Below are positions 43,111 to 52,599 of a stretch of DNA of 64,000 bases, in pieces. Location: positions 337,561-401,560 of the forward strand of contig NZ_AQUY01000002.1 in the NCBI RefSeq assembly GCF_000372445.1. Reading direction: 5' to 3'. Origin of the DNA: Corynebacterium ulceribovis DSM 45146 (GTDB lineage Bacteria > Actinomycetota > Actinomycetes > Mycobacteriales > Mycobacteriaceae). Made by a program: the position numbers and the translations under genes. The notes beneath the pieces were generated by a model. The model saw nothing but the letters and a program-made list of their open reading frames with translations. It searched no databases and was not told the DNA's origin. The stretch's first letter is position 1; the number at the start of each line of letters is the position of its first letter.

Positions 43111-44451
43111 ATGAATCGTCAGCAGGAATTTGTACTACAAACCATGGAAGAGCGGGACATCCGCTTCGTGCGCCTCTGGTTCACCGACATCCTCGGCACC
43201 TTGAAATCCGTTGCGGTGGCCCCAGCCGAACTCGAAGGCTCCTTCTCCGACGGCATCGGCTTCGACGGCTCAGCCATCGAAGGCTTCTCCCGCATCTCCG
43301 AAGCTGACACCATCGCCCTGCCAGACCCCTCCACCTTCCAAGTGATGCCCTGGCTGACCGACGACGGTAAACCACACACCGCCCGTATGTTCTGCGACAT
43401 CATGAACCCCGACGGACAACCATCCTGGGCCGACCCACGCCACGTCATGCGCCGCCAAATGAGCGCCGCCGCCGACGAAGGTTTCACCTGCTACGTGCAC
43501 CCAGAAATCGAGTTCTTCCTGGTGAAATCCTTGGACACCGATGGGCAGCCACCGGTCCCGGCCGACCGAGGTGGGTATTTCGACCAGGCGGTACACAACG
43601 CCGCCCCTGATTTCCGTCGCAAAGCAATCGAAGCGCTGGAAGAAATGGGCATCGAAGTTGAATATTCCCACCACGAAACGGCCCCTGGCCAGCAAGAAAT
43701 TGACCTGCGCTATGCCAACGCGCTGACCATGGCCGACAATGTCATGACCCACCGTTACCTCATCAAACAGGTCGCGGTGCAAAACGGGGTGCGCGCCACC
43801 TTCATGCCGAAACCGTTCTACGAACACGCCGGCAGCGCCATGCACACCCACATGTCGCTATTCGAAGGCGACGACAACGCCTTCCATGACCCCGACGACG
43901 AATTCAAAATGTCCGCAACGGCGAAGGCGTTTGTGGCGGGCATCCTGGAACACGCCAACGAAATCTCCGCGGTGACGAACCAATGGGTGAACTCCTACAA
44001 ACGCCTGCAGTTCGGCGACGAAGCACCAACCGCCGCGACCTGGGGCATTGCGAACCGGTCGGCGATGGTGCGCGTCCCAATGTTCACCCCTGCGAAGGAA
44101 GTATCGCGGCGCGTGGAAATCCGCACCGTCGACAGCGCCTGCAACCCATACCTGGCGTTTTCGGTGCTGCTCGCCGCGGGCCTGAAAGGTATCCGGGAGG
44201 GCTACGAACTGCCAGCGCCGGCCGAAGATAATGTCACCGAGCTGACCCGCCGGGAACGCCGCGCAATGGGATACAAGGACCTGCCGGTGTCGCTGGAAAT
44301 GGCGCTGCGGGAAATGGAACGCTCCGAACTGGTGGCAGAAACGCTAGGCGAGCACGTATTTGAGTTCTTCCTGCGGAATAAGTGGCGCGAAGTGCGCGAA
44401 TACCGCTCGCAGATTACGCCATGGGAGCTGCGCTCCAACCTGGATTACTAA
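43111..44451 (+). CDS. glnA2: Glutamine synthetase, GlnA2 type
   Basis: A 446-residue type I glutamine synthetase: [42 protein letters not shown] (metal Glu), [20 protein letters not shown], and [12 protein letters not shown] 43111 ([10 protein letters not shown]) is the family start; GTG 43102 upstream is in frame. Adenylylation control is plausible because glnE follows after 1 base (stop TAA then ATG). It is divergent from panB. In Corynebacterium GlnA2 is the minor enzyme; the main GlnA1 is outside the window. Confidence 0.96.
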   Translation: MNRQQEFVLQTMEERDIRFVRLWFTDILGTLKSVAVAPAELEGSFSDGIGFDGSAIEGFSRISEADTIALPDPSTFQVMPWLTDDGKPHTARMFCDIMNPDGQPSWADPRHVMRRQMSAAADEGFTCYVHPEIEFFLVKSLDTDGQPPVPADRGGYFDQAVHNAAPDFRRKAIEALEEMGIEVEYSHHETAPGQQEIDLRYANALTMADNVMTHRYLIKQVAVQNGVRATFMPKPFYEHAGSAMHTHMSLFEGDDNAFHDPDDEFKMSATAKAFVAGILEHANEISAVTNQWVNSYKRLQFGDEAPTAATWGIANRSAMVRVPMFTPAKEVSRRVEIRTVDSACNPYLAFSVLLAAGLKGIREGYELPAPAEDNVTELTRRERRAMGYKDLPVSLEMALREMERSELVAETLGEHVFEFFLRNKWREVREYRSQITPWELRSNLDY

Positions 44452-44452
44452 C

Positions 44453-47400
44453 ATGACCCGCAGACCACGCACCTCCCGCCACGCACTACCCACCCTGGCC
44501 GCCCTCGGCGTGTCCGGACCACACGCCCGCGAAGATTTGGACCGTTTAGGCTGGTACAACGCCGAATCCCTCGACCTGCTGTGGGGACTCGCATGCGCAC
44601 CAGACCCCGATTTAGCGTTAGCCACAATCAGAAGGCTTTATGACGCATTGGACGAAGCAGCACACCTCGGCGACTCGGACGCCGACCTCGCCGGACTACC
44701 AGGCGCCGGGGCCGCCGAAATGGACATGCAGATGCGGGAATCGGAAAAACTACGCACCCGCGTCTTTGCCCTGACCGGCGGATCGACGGCGCTCGGCGAA
44801 CACCTGGTGGCGAACCCAGCTATCTGGTGGCAACTGCTTGCAGACGTGCCAACCCGGGCCGACATGCTGTTTGCCCTGCTAGAAGCAGTAGAAGCGACTG
44901 CGGAACGGGGCACTGAAACCACCCCAGCCGGAAACCCGGAAGCCGCGGGCGTATTCCGGGCGGGCATCAGTGGCCCCGAAGCGGAAGTGGAACTACAACG
45001 CACCTACCGCAGCCTCATTGTGCGCATCGCCGCGGCAGACCTCGCCGGAACCATGGCACGCTCCGAACGGGTGGCACCACAACCGACCCTGTCATACACG
45101 CAGGTCACCGGCCTGCTATCGGACCTGGCCGATGCAGCACTGACAGCGGCGCTATCCGTTGCCGTGGCGCGCGTGTACCCCGGCGCACCGGTCAGCAGCC
45201 GACTGGCGGTCATTGCGCTAGGCAAATGCGGGGCCCGGGAACTGAACTACATCTCCGACGTCGACGTCCTCTTCGTCGCCGAACCCGCCGACGCACGCGC
45301 CACACGCCTAGCCTCCGAATTCATCCGGATTGGCACCAAATGCTTCTTCGAAGTGGACGCCGCGCTCCGGCCAGAAGGCAAAAGCGGGGCACTGGTGCGC
45401 ACCCTGGACAGTCACATTGCCTACTACGAACGGTGGGCAGAAACGTGGGAATTCCAGGCGCAGCTGAAAGCGCGACCAATGACCGGCGACATGGCGCTGG
45501 CGAAGGACTACGTCGAGGCGATGTCGAACTTTGTGTGGTCCGCAGCGGAACGGGAATCCTTTGTGCCCGATGTGCAGGCGATGCGGCGCCGAGTCATCGG
45601 TAACCTGCCGAGCGAACTACAAGACCGAGAGTTGAAGCTTGGCGTTGGCGGCTTGCGGGATGTCGAGTTTGCCGTTCAACTACTGCAAATGGTGCACGGA
45701 CGCAGTGACGAAAGCCTACGGGTACTATCCACCGTCGACGCCCTGAACGCGCTGGTAGCAGGCGGGTATGTTGGGCGGCAAGACGGGCAGTCGCTGGAAG
45801 AAAGTTACTGCTTTATGCGGCTGATGGAACACCGCCTGCAACTGCAAAAACTACGCCGCACCCACACCATGCCGGCCAAAGACGATGAATCCGCAAGGTG
45901 GTGGCTGGCGCGGGCCTCCGGCATTGGGCTGGCCCGAAGCTCCACCGTTGCGCTGGAGAAAAAATGGCGGGAAACCACCCGCAAAGTCCACGGTCTGCAC
46001 CTGAAACTGTTCTACCGGCCACTGCTGGAATCCGTTGCTGCGCTCGACGTGGAAGCGCTACGCCTGACCCCCGACGCGGCACGCCGTCAGCTTGCCGCAC
46101 TGGGCTACCACTACCCAGACCGAGCCTACGAACACCTGAACTCCCTGGCCGCAGGCACACCCCGAAAGGCGCGCATCCAAGCACTACTGCTGCCGTCACT
46201 GCTGGAATGGCTTAGCCACACCGCCGACCCAGACGCCGGTCTGCTGAACTACCGGCGCCTGTCGGAAGTGCTGGAGGACAAGCAATGGTTCCTGCGGATG
46301 CTGCGCGATGAAGGTGTGGTGGGGCAGCGGCTGATGCATGTGCTGGGCTCGTCCGCCTACGTCACCGAGCTGCTGCTTGCCACCCCAGAAGTAGTGAAAC
46401 TCTACGGCGACGGTGCGACCGGACCGAAACTGCTCAGCGTTGACGACGAATCGATAACAAGGTCGCTGGTGGCAGCGGCGAAACGACACTCCGACCCAGT
46501 CAAAGCCATCGCAGTGGCGCGTGCACTACGCCGGGCAGAACTGGCGCGGATTGCTTCGGCGGACCTGCTGGGTTTTGTGGAGGTCGTAGACGTCACTAAG
46601 GCTCTATCGAGGGTGTGGGACGCGGTGCTGGAGGCCGCCCTGTCCGCCGAAATTCGTGGCTGGCAGGCGGCGAACCCGGGGGAGGAGACGCCGGCGAAAA
46701 TCGCGGTGATTGGGATGGGGCGGCTCGGTGGGATGGAGCTGGGGTACGGCTCCGACGCGGATGTGCTGTTTGTGTGTGAACCGCGCGAAGGGGTTGATGA
46801 AACGTCCGCGGTGAAGTGGGCGATTCGGGAATGCGACTCGATGCGGCGGCGGCTTGCACGGCCCGGGCGCGACCCAATGCTGGAAGTCGACGTTGACCTG
46901 CGGCCGGAAGGGCGATCCGGGCCGATTGTGCGCACCCTGGAGAGCTACACCAACTACTACCAACGGTGGGGCGAAACCTGGGAGACCGTGGCGTTGCTGC
47001 GGGCCACGTGGATTGCTGGCGACGCTGACCTGGGTAAACGCTTCCTGCATATGGTGGATAAGCTGCGCTACCCGAAAGGCGGCATCCCGGAGAAGCAAGT
47101 GCAGGAAGTGCGGCGAATGAAGGCGCGCATTGACAACGAGCGGCTGCCGCGGGGTGCACGCCGGCAATTCCACACGAAACTCGGCCGCGGCGGGCTCACA
47201 GACATTGAATGGACTGTGCAGCTGCTGGTCCTGCAGTACGCCGACCAGTACCCCGGGTTGCACAACACCTCCACGTTGGAGTGTTTGGATGTGCTTGTTG
47301 ACGAAGGGGTGCTGGACCGAGCAGATGGCGAAAAACTCCGGATTGCCTGGTTAATGGCAACGAAGGCCCGTAATGCGCTGGTGCTGGTGCGGGGTAAACG

Positions 47401-47590
47401 TACTGATGAGCTGCCGCAACCAGGACCAGCATTGGCGCCGGTAGCTGGTGCCGCGGGCTGGGACCCGCAGGATTCGGTGGGGTACATGGACCACTATCTG
47501 CGGCTGACGCGCCACGCCCGAGCTGTGATTGACCGGGTATTTTGGGGTGAGGACGGCGATGATGTCAGTTCGATTGCGGATGACTATTGA
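44453..47590 (+). CDS. glnE: Bifunctional glutamine synthetase adenylyltransferase/deadenylylase
   Basis: A 1045-residue GlnE that adds and removes AMP on glutamine synthetase. Two nucleotidyltransferase domains are visible, ELNYISDVDVLFVAE around residue 265 and GYGSDADVLFVCE around residue 765, each with the G-x-S/x-D-x-D signature, separated by the PII-binding linker. DVDLRPEGRSGPIVRTLES follows in the C-terminal half and DAALRPEGKSGALVRTLDS in the N-terminal half. ATG 44453 one base after the glnA2 stop marks translational coupling. The stop TGA is followed by a repeat-rich untranslated region. Confidence 0.97.
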   Translation: MTRRPRTSRHALPTLAALGVSGPHAREDLDRLGWYNAESLDLLWGLACAPDPDLALATIRRLYDALDEAAHLGDSDADLAGLPGAGAAEMDMQMRESEKLRTRVFALTGGSTALGEHLVANPAIWWQLLADVPTRADMLFALLEAVEATAERGTETTPAGNPEAAGVFRAGISGPEAEVELQRTYRSLIVRIAAADLAGTMARSERVAPQPTLSYTQVTGLLSDLADAALTAALSVAVARVYPGAPVSSRLAVIALGKCGARELNYISDVDVLFVAEPADARATRLASEFIRIGTKCFFEVDAALRPEGKSGALVRTLDSHIAYYERWAETWEFQAQLKARPMTGDMALAKDYVEAMSNFVWSAAERESFVPDVQAMRRRVIGNLPSELQDRELKLGVGGLRDVEFAVQLLQMVHGRSDESLRVLSTVDALNALVAGGYVGRQDGQSLEESYCFMRLMEHRLQLQKLRRTHTMPAKDDESARWWLARASGIGLARSSTVALEKKWRETTRKVHGLHLKLFYRPLLESVAALDVEALRLTPDAARRQLAALGYHYPDRAYEHLNSLAAGTPRKARIQALLLPSLLEWLSHTADPDAGLLNYRRLSEVLEDKQWFLRMLRDEGVVGQRLMHVLGSSAYVTELLLATPEVVKLYGDGATGPKLLSVDDESITRSLVAAAKRHSDPVKAIAVARALRRAELARIASADLLGFVEVVDVTKALSRVWDAVLEAALSAEIRGWQAANPGEETPAKIAVIGMGRLGGMELGYGSDADVLFVCEPREGVDETSAVKWAIRECDSMRRRLARPGRDPMLEVDVDLRPEGRSGPIVRTLESYTNYYQRWGETWETVALLRATWIAGDADLGKRFLHMVDKLRYPKGGIPEKQVQEVRRMKARIDNERLPRGARRQFHTKLGRGGLTDIEWTVQLLVLQYADQYPGLHNTSTLECLDVLVDEGVLDRADGEKLRIAWLMATKARNALVLVRGKRTDELPQPGPALAPVAGAAGWDPQDSVGYMDHYLRLTRHARAVIDRVFWGEDGDDVSSIADDY

Positions 47591-47639
47591 TGACTAATGA
47601 TGTGGGGCGAGGGTGTAGGCGATCGTTGACTGGCCGTGT

Positions 47640-47683
47640 CCAATGACAGCCGAATGACAGACGACTGACAGTCCAATGACAAA
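47640..47683. repeat. Four 11-bp tandem direct repeats
   Basis: Units CCAATGACAGC, CGAATGACAGA, CGACTGACAGT and CCAATGACAAA follow one another exactly; each keeps TGACA in the same place, so they repeat on one face of the helix. This periodicity suits OmpR-family regulators or iterons. It starts about 50 bases after the glnE stop. Confidence 0.75.
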
Positions 47684-47718
47684 CGACGCTGACACACCCC
47701 AGTTGGTGTCAGCGTCGT
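47683..47718. terminator. Long inverted repeat after glnE, likely terminator without T run
   Basis: ACGACGCTGACAC (47683-47695) and GTGTCAGCGTCGT (47706-47718) pair perfectly over 13 bp with a 10-base loop. No T run follows, so a terminator role is only inferred. Confidence 0.6.
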
Positions 47719-47827
47719 GAAGACTGTCTTTGTGACGGCGCAAGTGCCGAATATCCTGTGTGGCGTTAGGTATGGAGGTGCCACGAGTTATCTGCCAAAC
47801 TTTCTCCCATCGGTCTGCCGCTTGAAC

Positions 47828-47846
47828 TAAGGTAACCCTAACTTGC
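47828..47846. promoter_or_regulatory. DtxR-like iron box
   Basis: TAAGGTAACCCTAACTTGC matches the DtxR consensus TWAGGTWAGSCTWACCTWA at about 15 of 19 positions. No ORF starts just downstream on either strand. Confidence 0.4.
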
Positions 47847-47932
47847 TGCGATGGGTGCGTCAAGGGTTTAGGAAACAAAAGTGTTTCTTAATGGGTTCTT
47901 AATGGGGTCGTGGGCGGGGTGGAAGCACGTCT

Positions 47933-47965
47933 AGCAGGCATTCCCTGTGGAATGCCTGCTTTTTT
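47933..47965 (+). terminator. Strong Rho-independent terminator
   Basis: Perfect 12-bp stem AGCAGGCATTCC / GGAATGCCTGCT with a CTGT loop and a five-T run on the plus strand. No protein gene on the plus strand ends just before it (glnE ends 340 bases earlier), so an unannotated transcript may end here. Confidence 0.88.
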
Positions 47966-47978
47966 GAATGCGGAAATA

Positions 47979-47989
47979 GGGGGGGGGGG
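47979..47989. repeat. 11-base G homopolymer
   Basis: Eleven consecutive G just past the HNH gene stop on the minus strand; prone to length variation or miscounting. Confidence 0.85.
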
Positions 47990-47997
47990 CGGTCGGG

Positions 47998-49699
47998 CTA
48001 TGGGTGCTCAGGCGATCCCGGTGGGGCTGGCGGTTCGGCGGTGCCCGGCGGTTGAGGCGGTGGGACGTATCCTGGGGCACGCCGTGTGGCGGGTCCGGTA
48101 TTGAACGTCGGTGGGTGGGCGGTGCCCTCTTCATCGACGTAAACCCTGCCGGACCTATAGTTCGTTTCTGCCGTTCGAGGTGACATGTGGCTGCGGTTCG
48201 GTGCTTGCCAGGTGTCGTCGTTTTGGCTGTGGTGGGTCCGACACAGCGGAACTAGGTTTTCGATATCTGTGCGTCCGCCTTCGATGAACGGCAGAATGTG
48301 GTGAATATCGCACTGGGCTATCGGCTTATCGCAGCCTGGGCACTGACATCCTCCGTCAATTATTTGCAGTGCAACTCGCTGTGCATAATTCGCATGCCGC
48401 TGACCTTGGTGCATCGTCAAGTTCACTGGCGCGAAGCCGGCGCGAGTATCAATCAAGCTCAGTAGCGCATTGTCGCTAAGGCCTAGGCGAAGCAGCTGGC
48501 AGGCATTTAGGGTGGTGCCGACATTGGTGTGGAATCGATCATGCGCCCATGGGTTAGCCCACGGGGTGCTCGTGCGGTGCGCGAAGTCGTTGGCGTTAGC
48601 TACGACAACCAGACTTGCCAGGCCGGCCGGTGTTCCGCTGCGCTTATGAGCTTGGCGAGTAGCGTCCTCAAGGATTCGGCGCAGGGCATCGGCATTAAGC
48701 TGCGGAAAAGTGCGTTTGTCTTCATGTGCGGGAACGGGCGTGCCGACGCCGCGTTTGGCGTAGCTGCTCAAAAGTTGCAACAACAGGGTAGAGGAAGCTC
48801 CATCCAGTACACCGTTGACTTTGACGCAGCCATCACTGTCAGGCTTGCTGACCGAAAGTCGACGACGCCTAAGATCGGTGAACGGGTCGGTTTTAGTGGA
48901 GACCGCTTCATTGGAATTCGTCACTAACTTCCTGGCCAGTGCTTTGATTTCCCGTGCGGTGAGCTGGTCGACCTCGGAATAAACCTGCGCCTTGATCTCT
49001 TCAGCAGTCATAGCGCCGCCAGGTAGCAGGCGGGATAGCTCCCACAGAATGTCGGCCCGGGTTTGGGCAGTAAGTCGCCCGCTTGCGGTTGCAGCTCGCG
49101 CATCATTCGCATTTTGCTCCCGCAGTCGCTGTTGCTGTTCGCGATGCTTCTTCTCGGCCGCGAGTTCCTCTTCAGTTGGCTGCGATTCCGTCAAGCTTTC
49201 TGCGGCGTCTGGAAGGCAGTGACTCCTTGGTGTTGTCAGGTTCAATATCGCCGTCTAGTTTCGCGGCGTTCACTCTTTCGGAGGCCTCCCGGTGCGAAAT
49301 TCCTAGATGGTCCATGAGGAAGCTCACCGTATTTTTAGTGCCGGCGGTATCGATCCCTGTTGGTGTAAGCAGTTTGTTTACTACGTGGAGATCAATCAGC
49401 CCTCGAAGCTTGAGCGTTTCTTCGAACTGTTTTGCTAGTTCGATAAGATCCCAGAATTCGAGGTCTTGGTCGGAACTTCCTGGGGTGGATTCGAGGTAGG
49501 TGAGGCTATCAACTAGGGCGGTCAGTGCATCTTTGAGGGTGGCGACGTGCGTGAAAGAGGGGTGTGGGGAAACGTCATTTGTGCTGGTTGGCAAATTGAC
49601 GACATCGCTATTGTGCTTAGGTATGTGTGGTGCGCGTAATTGGCTAGCGTGCGAGTTCTTTCTTGCCGTTGCGCTTGGTGCTGGTTTTGGTGTAGACAT
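47998..49699 (-). pseudogene. HNH endonuclease (DUF222 type), frameshifted
   Basis: Two overlapping frames together make one DUF222/HNH protein (the 13E12-like family). The N-terminal frame (49172-49699, 175 residues) holds FLMDHLGISHREASERVNAAKL and ends at a TGA; the second frame (47998-49245) holds the rest, with the HNH motif CPGCDKPIAQCDIHHILPF...NLVPLCRTHH. Frame two is +1 relative to frame one, and the break lies within 49172-49245. The second frame has no clear own start. Either a real inactivating mutation or a base error in the assembly. Such genes occur in many actinobacteria, often in mobile or variable regions. Confidence 0.8.
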
Positions 49700-49946
49700 T
49701 TCCCCTCCTTTCCTTCCTTCTGTTTCTTGCGGTCATGTTTCGCTTGTGAGTTCGATATTAGCAATCCATCCGGTCGCTGCGAGTAGAAAAGAGAACACAT
49801 GTTCGTTAATTGTTTTGGTCTCACAGGTGTCTTCACGGTTAACGGCGTGAGGCGTTAGTGGTGCTGCGTCAACGGTGTGGTGCGTCGACAGTGACGCGTC
49901 AACAATTCCCGCCGCGCAGCACCGAAAACTCGGTACGCTTGAACCT

Positions 49947-50507
49947 ATGAAAATCGCAATCATCATTGGCAGTACCCGACCTGGCAACCTCGGCACTTCC
50001 GTAGGCGAGTGGGTGAACTCCCAAGTCGCCGACCGTGGTGACGCAGAATTCACTCTCCTTTCGCTCGCTGATTTCAACCTCGACTTGCTCAACGAGCCGA
50101 CCATTCCTGGCGCTGCGAACGGCAAGTATGACAACCCGAAGACTCAGGCATGGTCCGACGAGATTTCCCAGTATGACGGCTACATTTTTGTCACGCCTGA
50201 GTACAACCACTCAGTGCCAGCGGCCATGAAAAATTCTTTTGATGTGCTCGGCGTCGAATGGCGTCAAAAAGCGGTGGCTTTCGTCGGGTACGGCGCCAAC
50301 GACGGGGTTCGCGCGGTGGAGCACTGGCGGCAGATTACGGCGAACTTCTCGATGCTCGCTGTGCGAAATCAGGTCGCGCTCAACACGTTTGGCGACTTCA
50401 CGGAGGGCAACTTCACCCCGATTGAACGTCGCGCGGGCGAGCTGCACACCATGGTCGACGGGTTGGTCAACTACGCCAAGGTTTCCCAGCAACTGCGTGG
50501 GGCTTAG
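49947..50507 (+). CDS. NADPH-dependent FMN reductase family protein
   Basis: A 186-residue flavodoxin-like oxidoreductase: MKIAIIIGSTRPGNLGTSVGEWV (FMN phosphate loop), DGYIFVTPEYNHSVPAAMKNSFDVL (FMN ring loop), and AFVGYGANDGVRAVEHWR. It reduces FMN or quinones with NAD(P)H. ATG 49947 is preferred; an upstream TG-start at 49875 would add 24 unusual residues. It stands alone between the HNH remnant and the zinc transporter operon. Confidence 0.93.
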   Translation: MKIAIIIGSTRPGNLGTSVGEWVNSQVADRGDAEFTLLSLADFNLDLLNEPTIPGAANGKYDNPKTQAWSDEISQYDGYIFVTPEYNHSVPAAMKNSFDVLGVEWRQKAVAFVGYGANDGVRAVEHWRQITANFSMLAVRNQVALNTFGDFTEGNFTPIERRAGELHTMVDGLVNYAKVSQQLRGA

Positions 50508-50590
50508 TGACGATTACGGGCCGACCGTGAGCGACTGAGGTCTGGTTCGGTTAGCCCGATAATGGCGGTGACGGCTGCGCGGGGATACTA

Positions 50591-50607
50591 TTGGGAACAG
50601 TTTTCAA
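50591..50607 (+). promoter_or_regulatory. Possible Zur-type operator of the zinc importer
   Basis: TTGGGAA-CAG-TTTTCAA is an imperfect inverted repeat (5 of 7 pairs) 27 bases before the ATG of the zinc-binding lipoprotein gene. Actinobacterial Zur boxes have the form TGAAAA-N3-TTTTCA, which this resembles at about 10 of 15 positions. The ribosome-binding site ATAGGAG follows. Confidence 0.4.
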
Positions 50608-50634
50608 ACGACTTTTCTGATAGGAGTTTTTTCC

Positions 50635-51693
50635 ATGCGCAAAACTGCTGTTGCAGCTGTGCTGTTCACCTCCGGTCTGGTGCTGGCTGCTTGCGGTTCG
50701 GCAGACAACGGTGACGCCGAGAAGAAGGACTTCACCATCGCCGCGACCACCACGCCGCTGGGCAGTGTTGTGGACGACATTGCTAAGTGTGCAGATGGCA
50801 AGTCCATCACCATCATGAACCCAGGTTCGGACCCACACTCCTTCTCGCCGTCGTCTGAACAGGTCGCTGACATGGTGAAGTCTGACTTGGTTGTCGCTAA
50901 CGGCCTCGGCTTGGAGAGCGGTCTGCAGTCGGCCATTGATCAGGCTAAAGCCGACAACGTTCCAGTGATGGAAGCTGCTGCCGAAGCAGATCCAATTCCA
51001 TTTGGCGAAGACGGCCACGATCACGACCACGCGCACGAAAGTGAAACTGCCGACGAGCACGCAGGTCACGACCACGCTGAAGAAGGTCACGACCACGCTG
51101 AAGAAGGTCACGATCACGCGCATGAGGGCGAAGCAGCGGACCCACACGCTGGCCACAACCACGGCTCCGAAGACCCACACTTCTGGCTGGACGCTGCTCG
51201 CATGTCCATGATTGCGAAGAAGATCGGTGAGCGCGCAGCTTCCGAGTCCGGTAACGACAAGTGGAAGGACTGCGGCGTTGAGGTGTCCAAGGAATTGGAC
51301 AAGGTCAACGACTCCGTCAAGGAAACCCTGAACAAGGTGCCAGAAGACCGCCGCGTCATCGTCACTGACCACGACGCATTCGGCTACTTCAACCAGGCAT
51401 ACGGCTTCAAGTCCGAAGGTGTGGTCATCCCAGGTGGCTCCACCCAGGCTGAACCATCCTCCGCAGAGCTTTCCGCACTGGCAAAGACCATCAAGGAAAA
51501 CAAGGTCCCAGCGATCTTCTCCAACACCGCCATCGACTCCAAGCTGGTCGACGCTGTGGCTAAGGAAGCTGGCACCGAAGTCAAGGTTGTTCCACTGCAC
51601 GTCGGCTCCGTCGGCGAAGAAGGCTCTGATGCCGCAACCTACGCCGGTATGATGGAATCGAACGCCAAGGCAATCGCGGACGCCCTGTCCTAA
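50635..51693 (+). CDS. znuA: Zinc ABC transporter substrate-binding lipoprotein
   Basis: A 352-residue cluster A-I metal-binding lipoprotein. Signal peptide with lipobox LAAC (Cys20); MNPGSDPHSFSPSSEQVADM carries the first metal His, residues about 128-177 are a His/Asp/Glu-rich loop typical of zinc (not manganese) binders, and VTDHDAFGYFNQAYG and ...FSNTAIDSKL supply the rest of the site. ATG 50635 with ATAGGAG. It is the first gene of a three-gene operon with permease and ATPase. Confidence 0.95.
   Translation: MRKTAVAAVLFTSGLVLAACGSADNGDAEKKDFTIAATTTPLGSVVDDIAKCADGKSITIMNPGSDPHSFSPSSEQVADMVKSDLVVANGLGLESGLQSAIDQAKADNVPVMEAAAEADPIPFGEDGHDHDHAHESETADEHAGHDHAEEGHDHAEEGHDHAHEGEAADPHAGHNHGSEDPHFWLDAARMSMIAKKIGERAASESGNDKWKDCGVEVSKELDKVNDSVKETLNKVPEDRRVIVTDHDAFGYFNQAYGFKSEGVVIPGGSTQAEPSSAELSALAKTIKENKVPAIFSNTAIDSKLVDAVAKEAGTEVKVVPLHVGSVGEEGSDAATYAGMMESNAKAIADALS
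51064..51126 (+). repeat. 21-bp tandem repeat encoding the His-rich loop
   Basis: Two identical 21-bp units (51064-51084, 51085-51105) and a third divergent one encode G-H-D-H-A-E-E type repeats. Confidence 0.85.
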
Positions 51694-51756
51694 CCCGGAC
51701 TCGGTGTCCTAACTCGGACGCAGCGTCCTCAACCCCCTTTTCACGAGAGCATTCTC

Positions 51757-52599
51757 TTGATTGATTTTCTCACGGAACCCTTCCTCCTTGGGTTCCAACA
51801 GCGCGCCCTCATCGGCGGGCTCATCGCAGCTGTGATGTCCTCCACAGTCGGGGTCTGGCTTGTGCTTCGCGGCATGAGCTTCTTCGGCGACGCCTTCGTA
51901 CACGGCGTCCTTCCGGGCATCGCAGCTGCTGTCATCTTTGACTTCAACCCGCTGCTCGGCGCCGCCGTTGCATCGCTGGTGATGGTCGGCTCCATCGAGC
52001 TCATCCACCGGCACACGAAACTCAAAGAAGACACCGCCATCGGCCTGCTATTCGTCGGCATGATGGCGCTTGGCGTGGTCATCATTTCGAAATCGCGCAG
52101 CTATACCGGCGATCTCACGTCCATCCTGTTCGGCGATGCCCTCGGTGTTTCGTGGGAGGCAATCCGTCAACAAGCAATCTTGGCGGCAATTGTCATTATC
52201 GGGTCGCTGCTGCTGTACCGACCACTTCTGGTGCTGTCCTTTTCGCCAATCAAGGCGGAGAGCCTAGGGATGCGGCCCAAGCTGACGCACGCGCTGCTGC
52301 TGGTGCTCATCGCCACATCGGTGATTGGTAGTTTCCAGGCGGTCGGCACGATGCTGGTGTTCAGTTTGCTGGTGGCACCTCCGGCGACTGCGGCGCTGCT
52401 GGCCCGGTCGATTCCGCTGATGATTGTGCTGTCCGCGGTCATTGGTATCGCGTCGGTGTACGTCGGGCTCATGCTCAGCTACCACTGGGGCACTGCCGGC
52501 GGCGCGACGATGGCGCTGGTGCCGATTGTGCTGTTCATCGTTGTGATGGAGATGCAATACATTCGGCGGAGGGTGAAGTATGCCAAGCACAACCAATAA
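51757..52599 (+). CDS. znuB: Zinc ABC transporter permease
   Basis: A 280-residue permease of the ABC-3 family (ZnuB/AdcB/MntB), with about eight membrane segments: FLLGFQQRALIGGLIAAVMSSTVGVWLVLRGMSF, GDAFVHGVLPGIA, ...AVGTMLVFSLLVAPPATAAL and C-terminal LLSYHWGTAGGA. The start is TTG 51757 in a short leader (ACGAGAG upstream), following the lipoprotein by 63 bases. Its last 20 bases overlap the ATPase gene. Together with ZnuA and the ATPase it imports zinc. Confidence 0.93.
   Translation: MIDFLTEPFLLGFQQRALIGGLIAAVMSSTVGVWLVLRGMSFFGDAFVHGVLPGIAAAVIFDFNPLLGAAVASLVMVGSIELIHRHTKLKEDTAIGLLFVGMMALGVVIISKSRSYTGDLTSILFGDALGVSWEAIRQQAILAAIVIIGSLLLYRPLLVLSFSPIKAESLGMRPKLTHALLLVLIATSVIGSFQAVGTMLVFSLLVAPPATAALLARSIPLMIVLSAVIGIASVYVGLMLSYHWGTAGGATMALVPIVLFIVVMEMQYIRRRVKYAKHNQ

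Larger units (their letters stand above)
47591..47997. other. 407-base gene-free region after glnE
   Basis: No credible gene: the open frames here lack ribosome-binding sites and family resemblance. It holds four 11-bp tandem repeats, a long inverted repeat, a DtxR-like box, a strong terminator pointing to the right, and an 11-base G run (47979-47989). Each is listed separately. Confidence 0.7.

Noticed and set aside
47640-47683. CRISPR array from the tandem repeats
   Set aside because: Units are 11 bp and adjacent with no spacers, and no cas genes are present.
47594-47878. Minus-strand 94-residue frame after glnE
   Set aside because: No ribosome-binding site or motif; it overlaps the tandem repeats and the inverted repeat.
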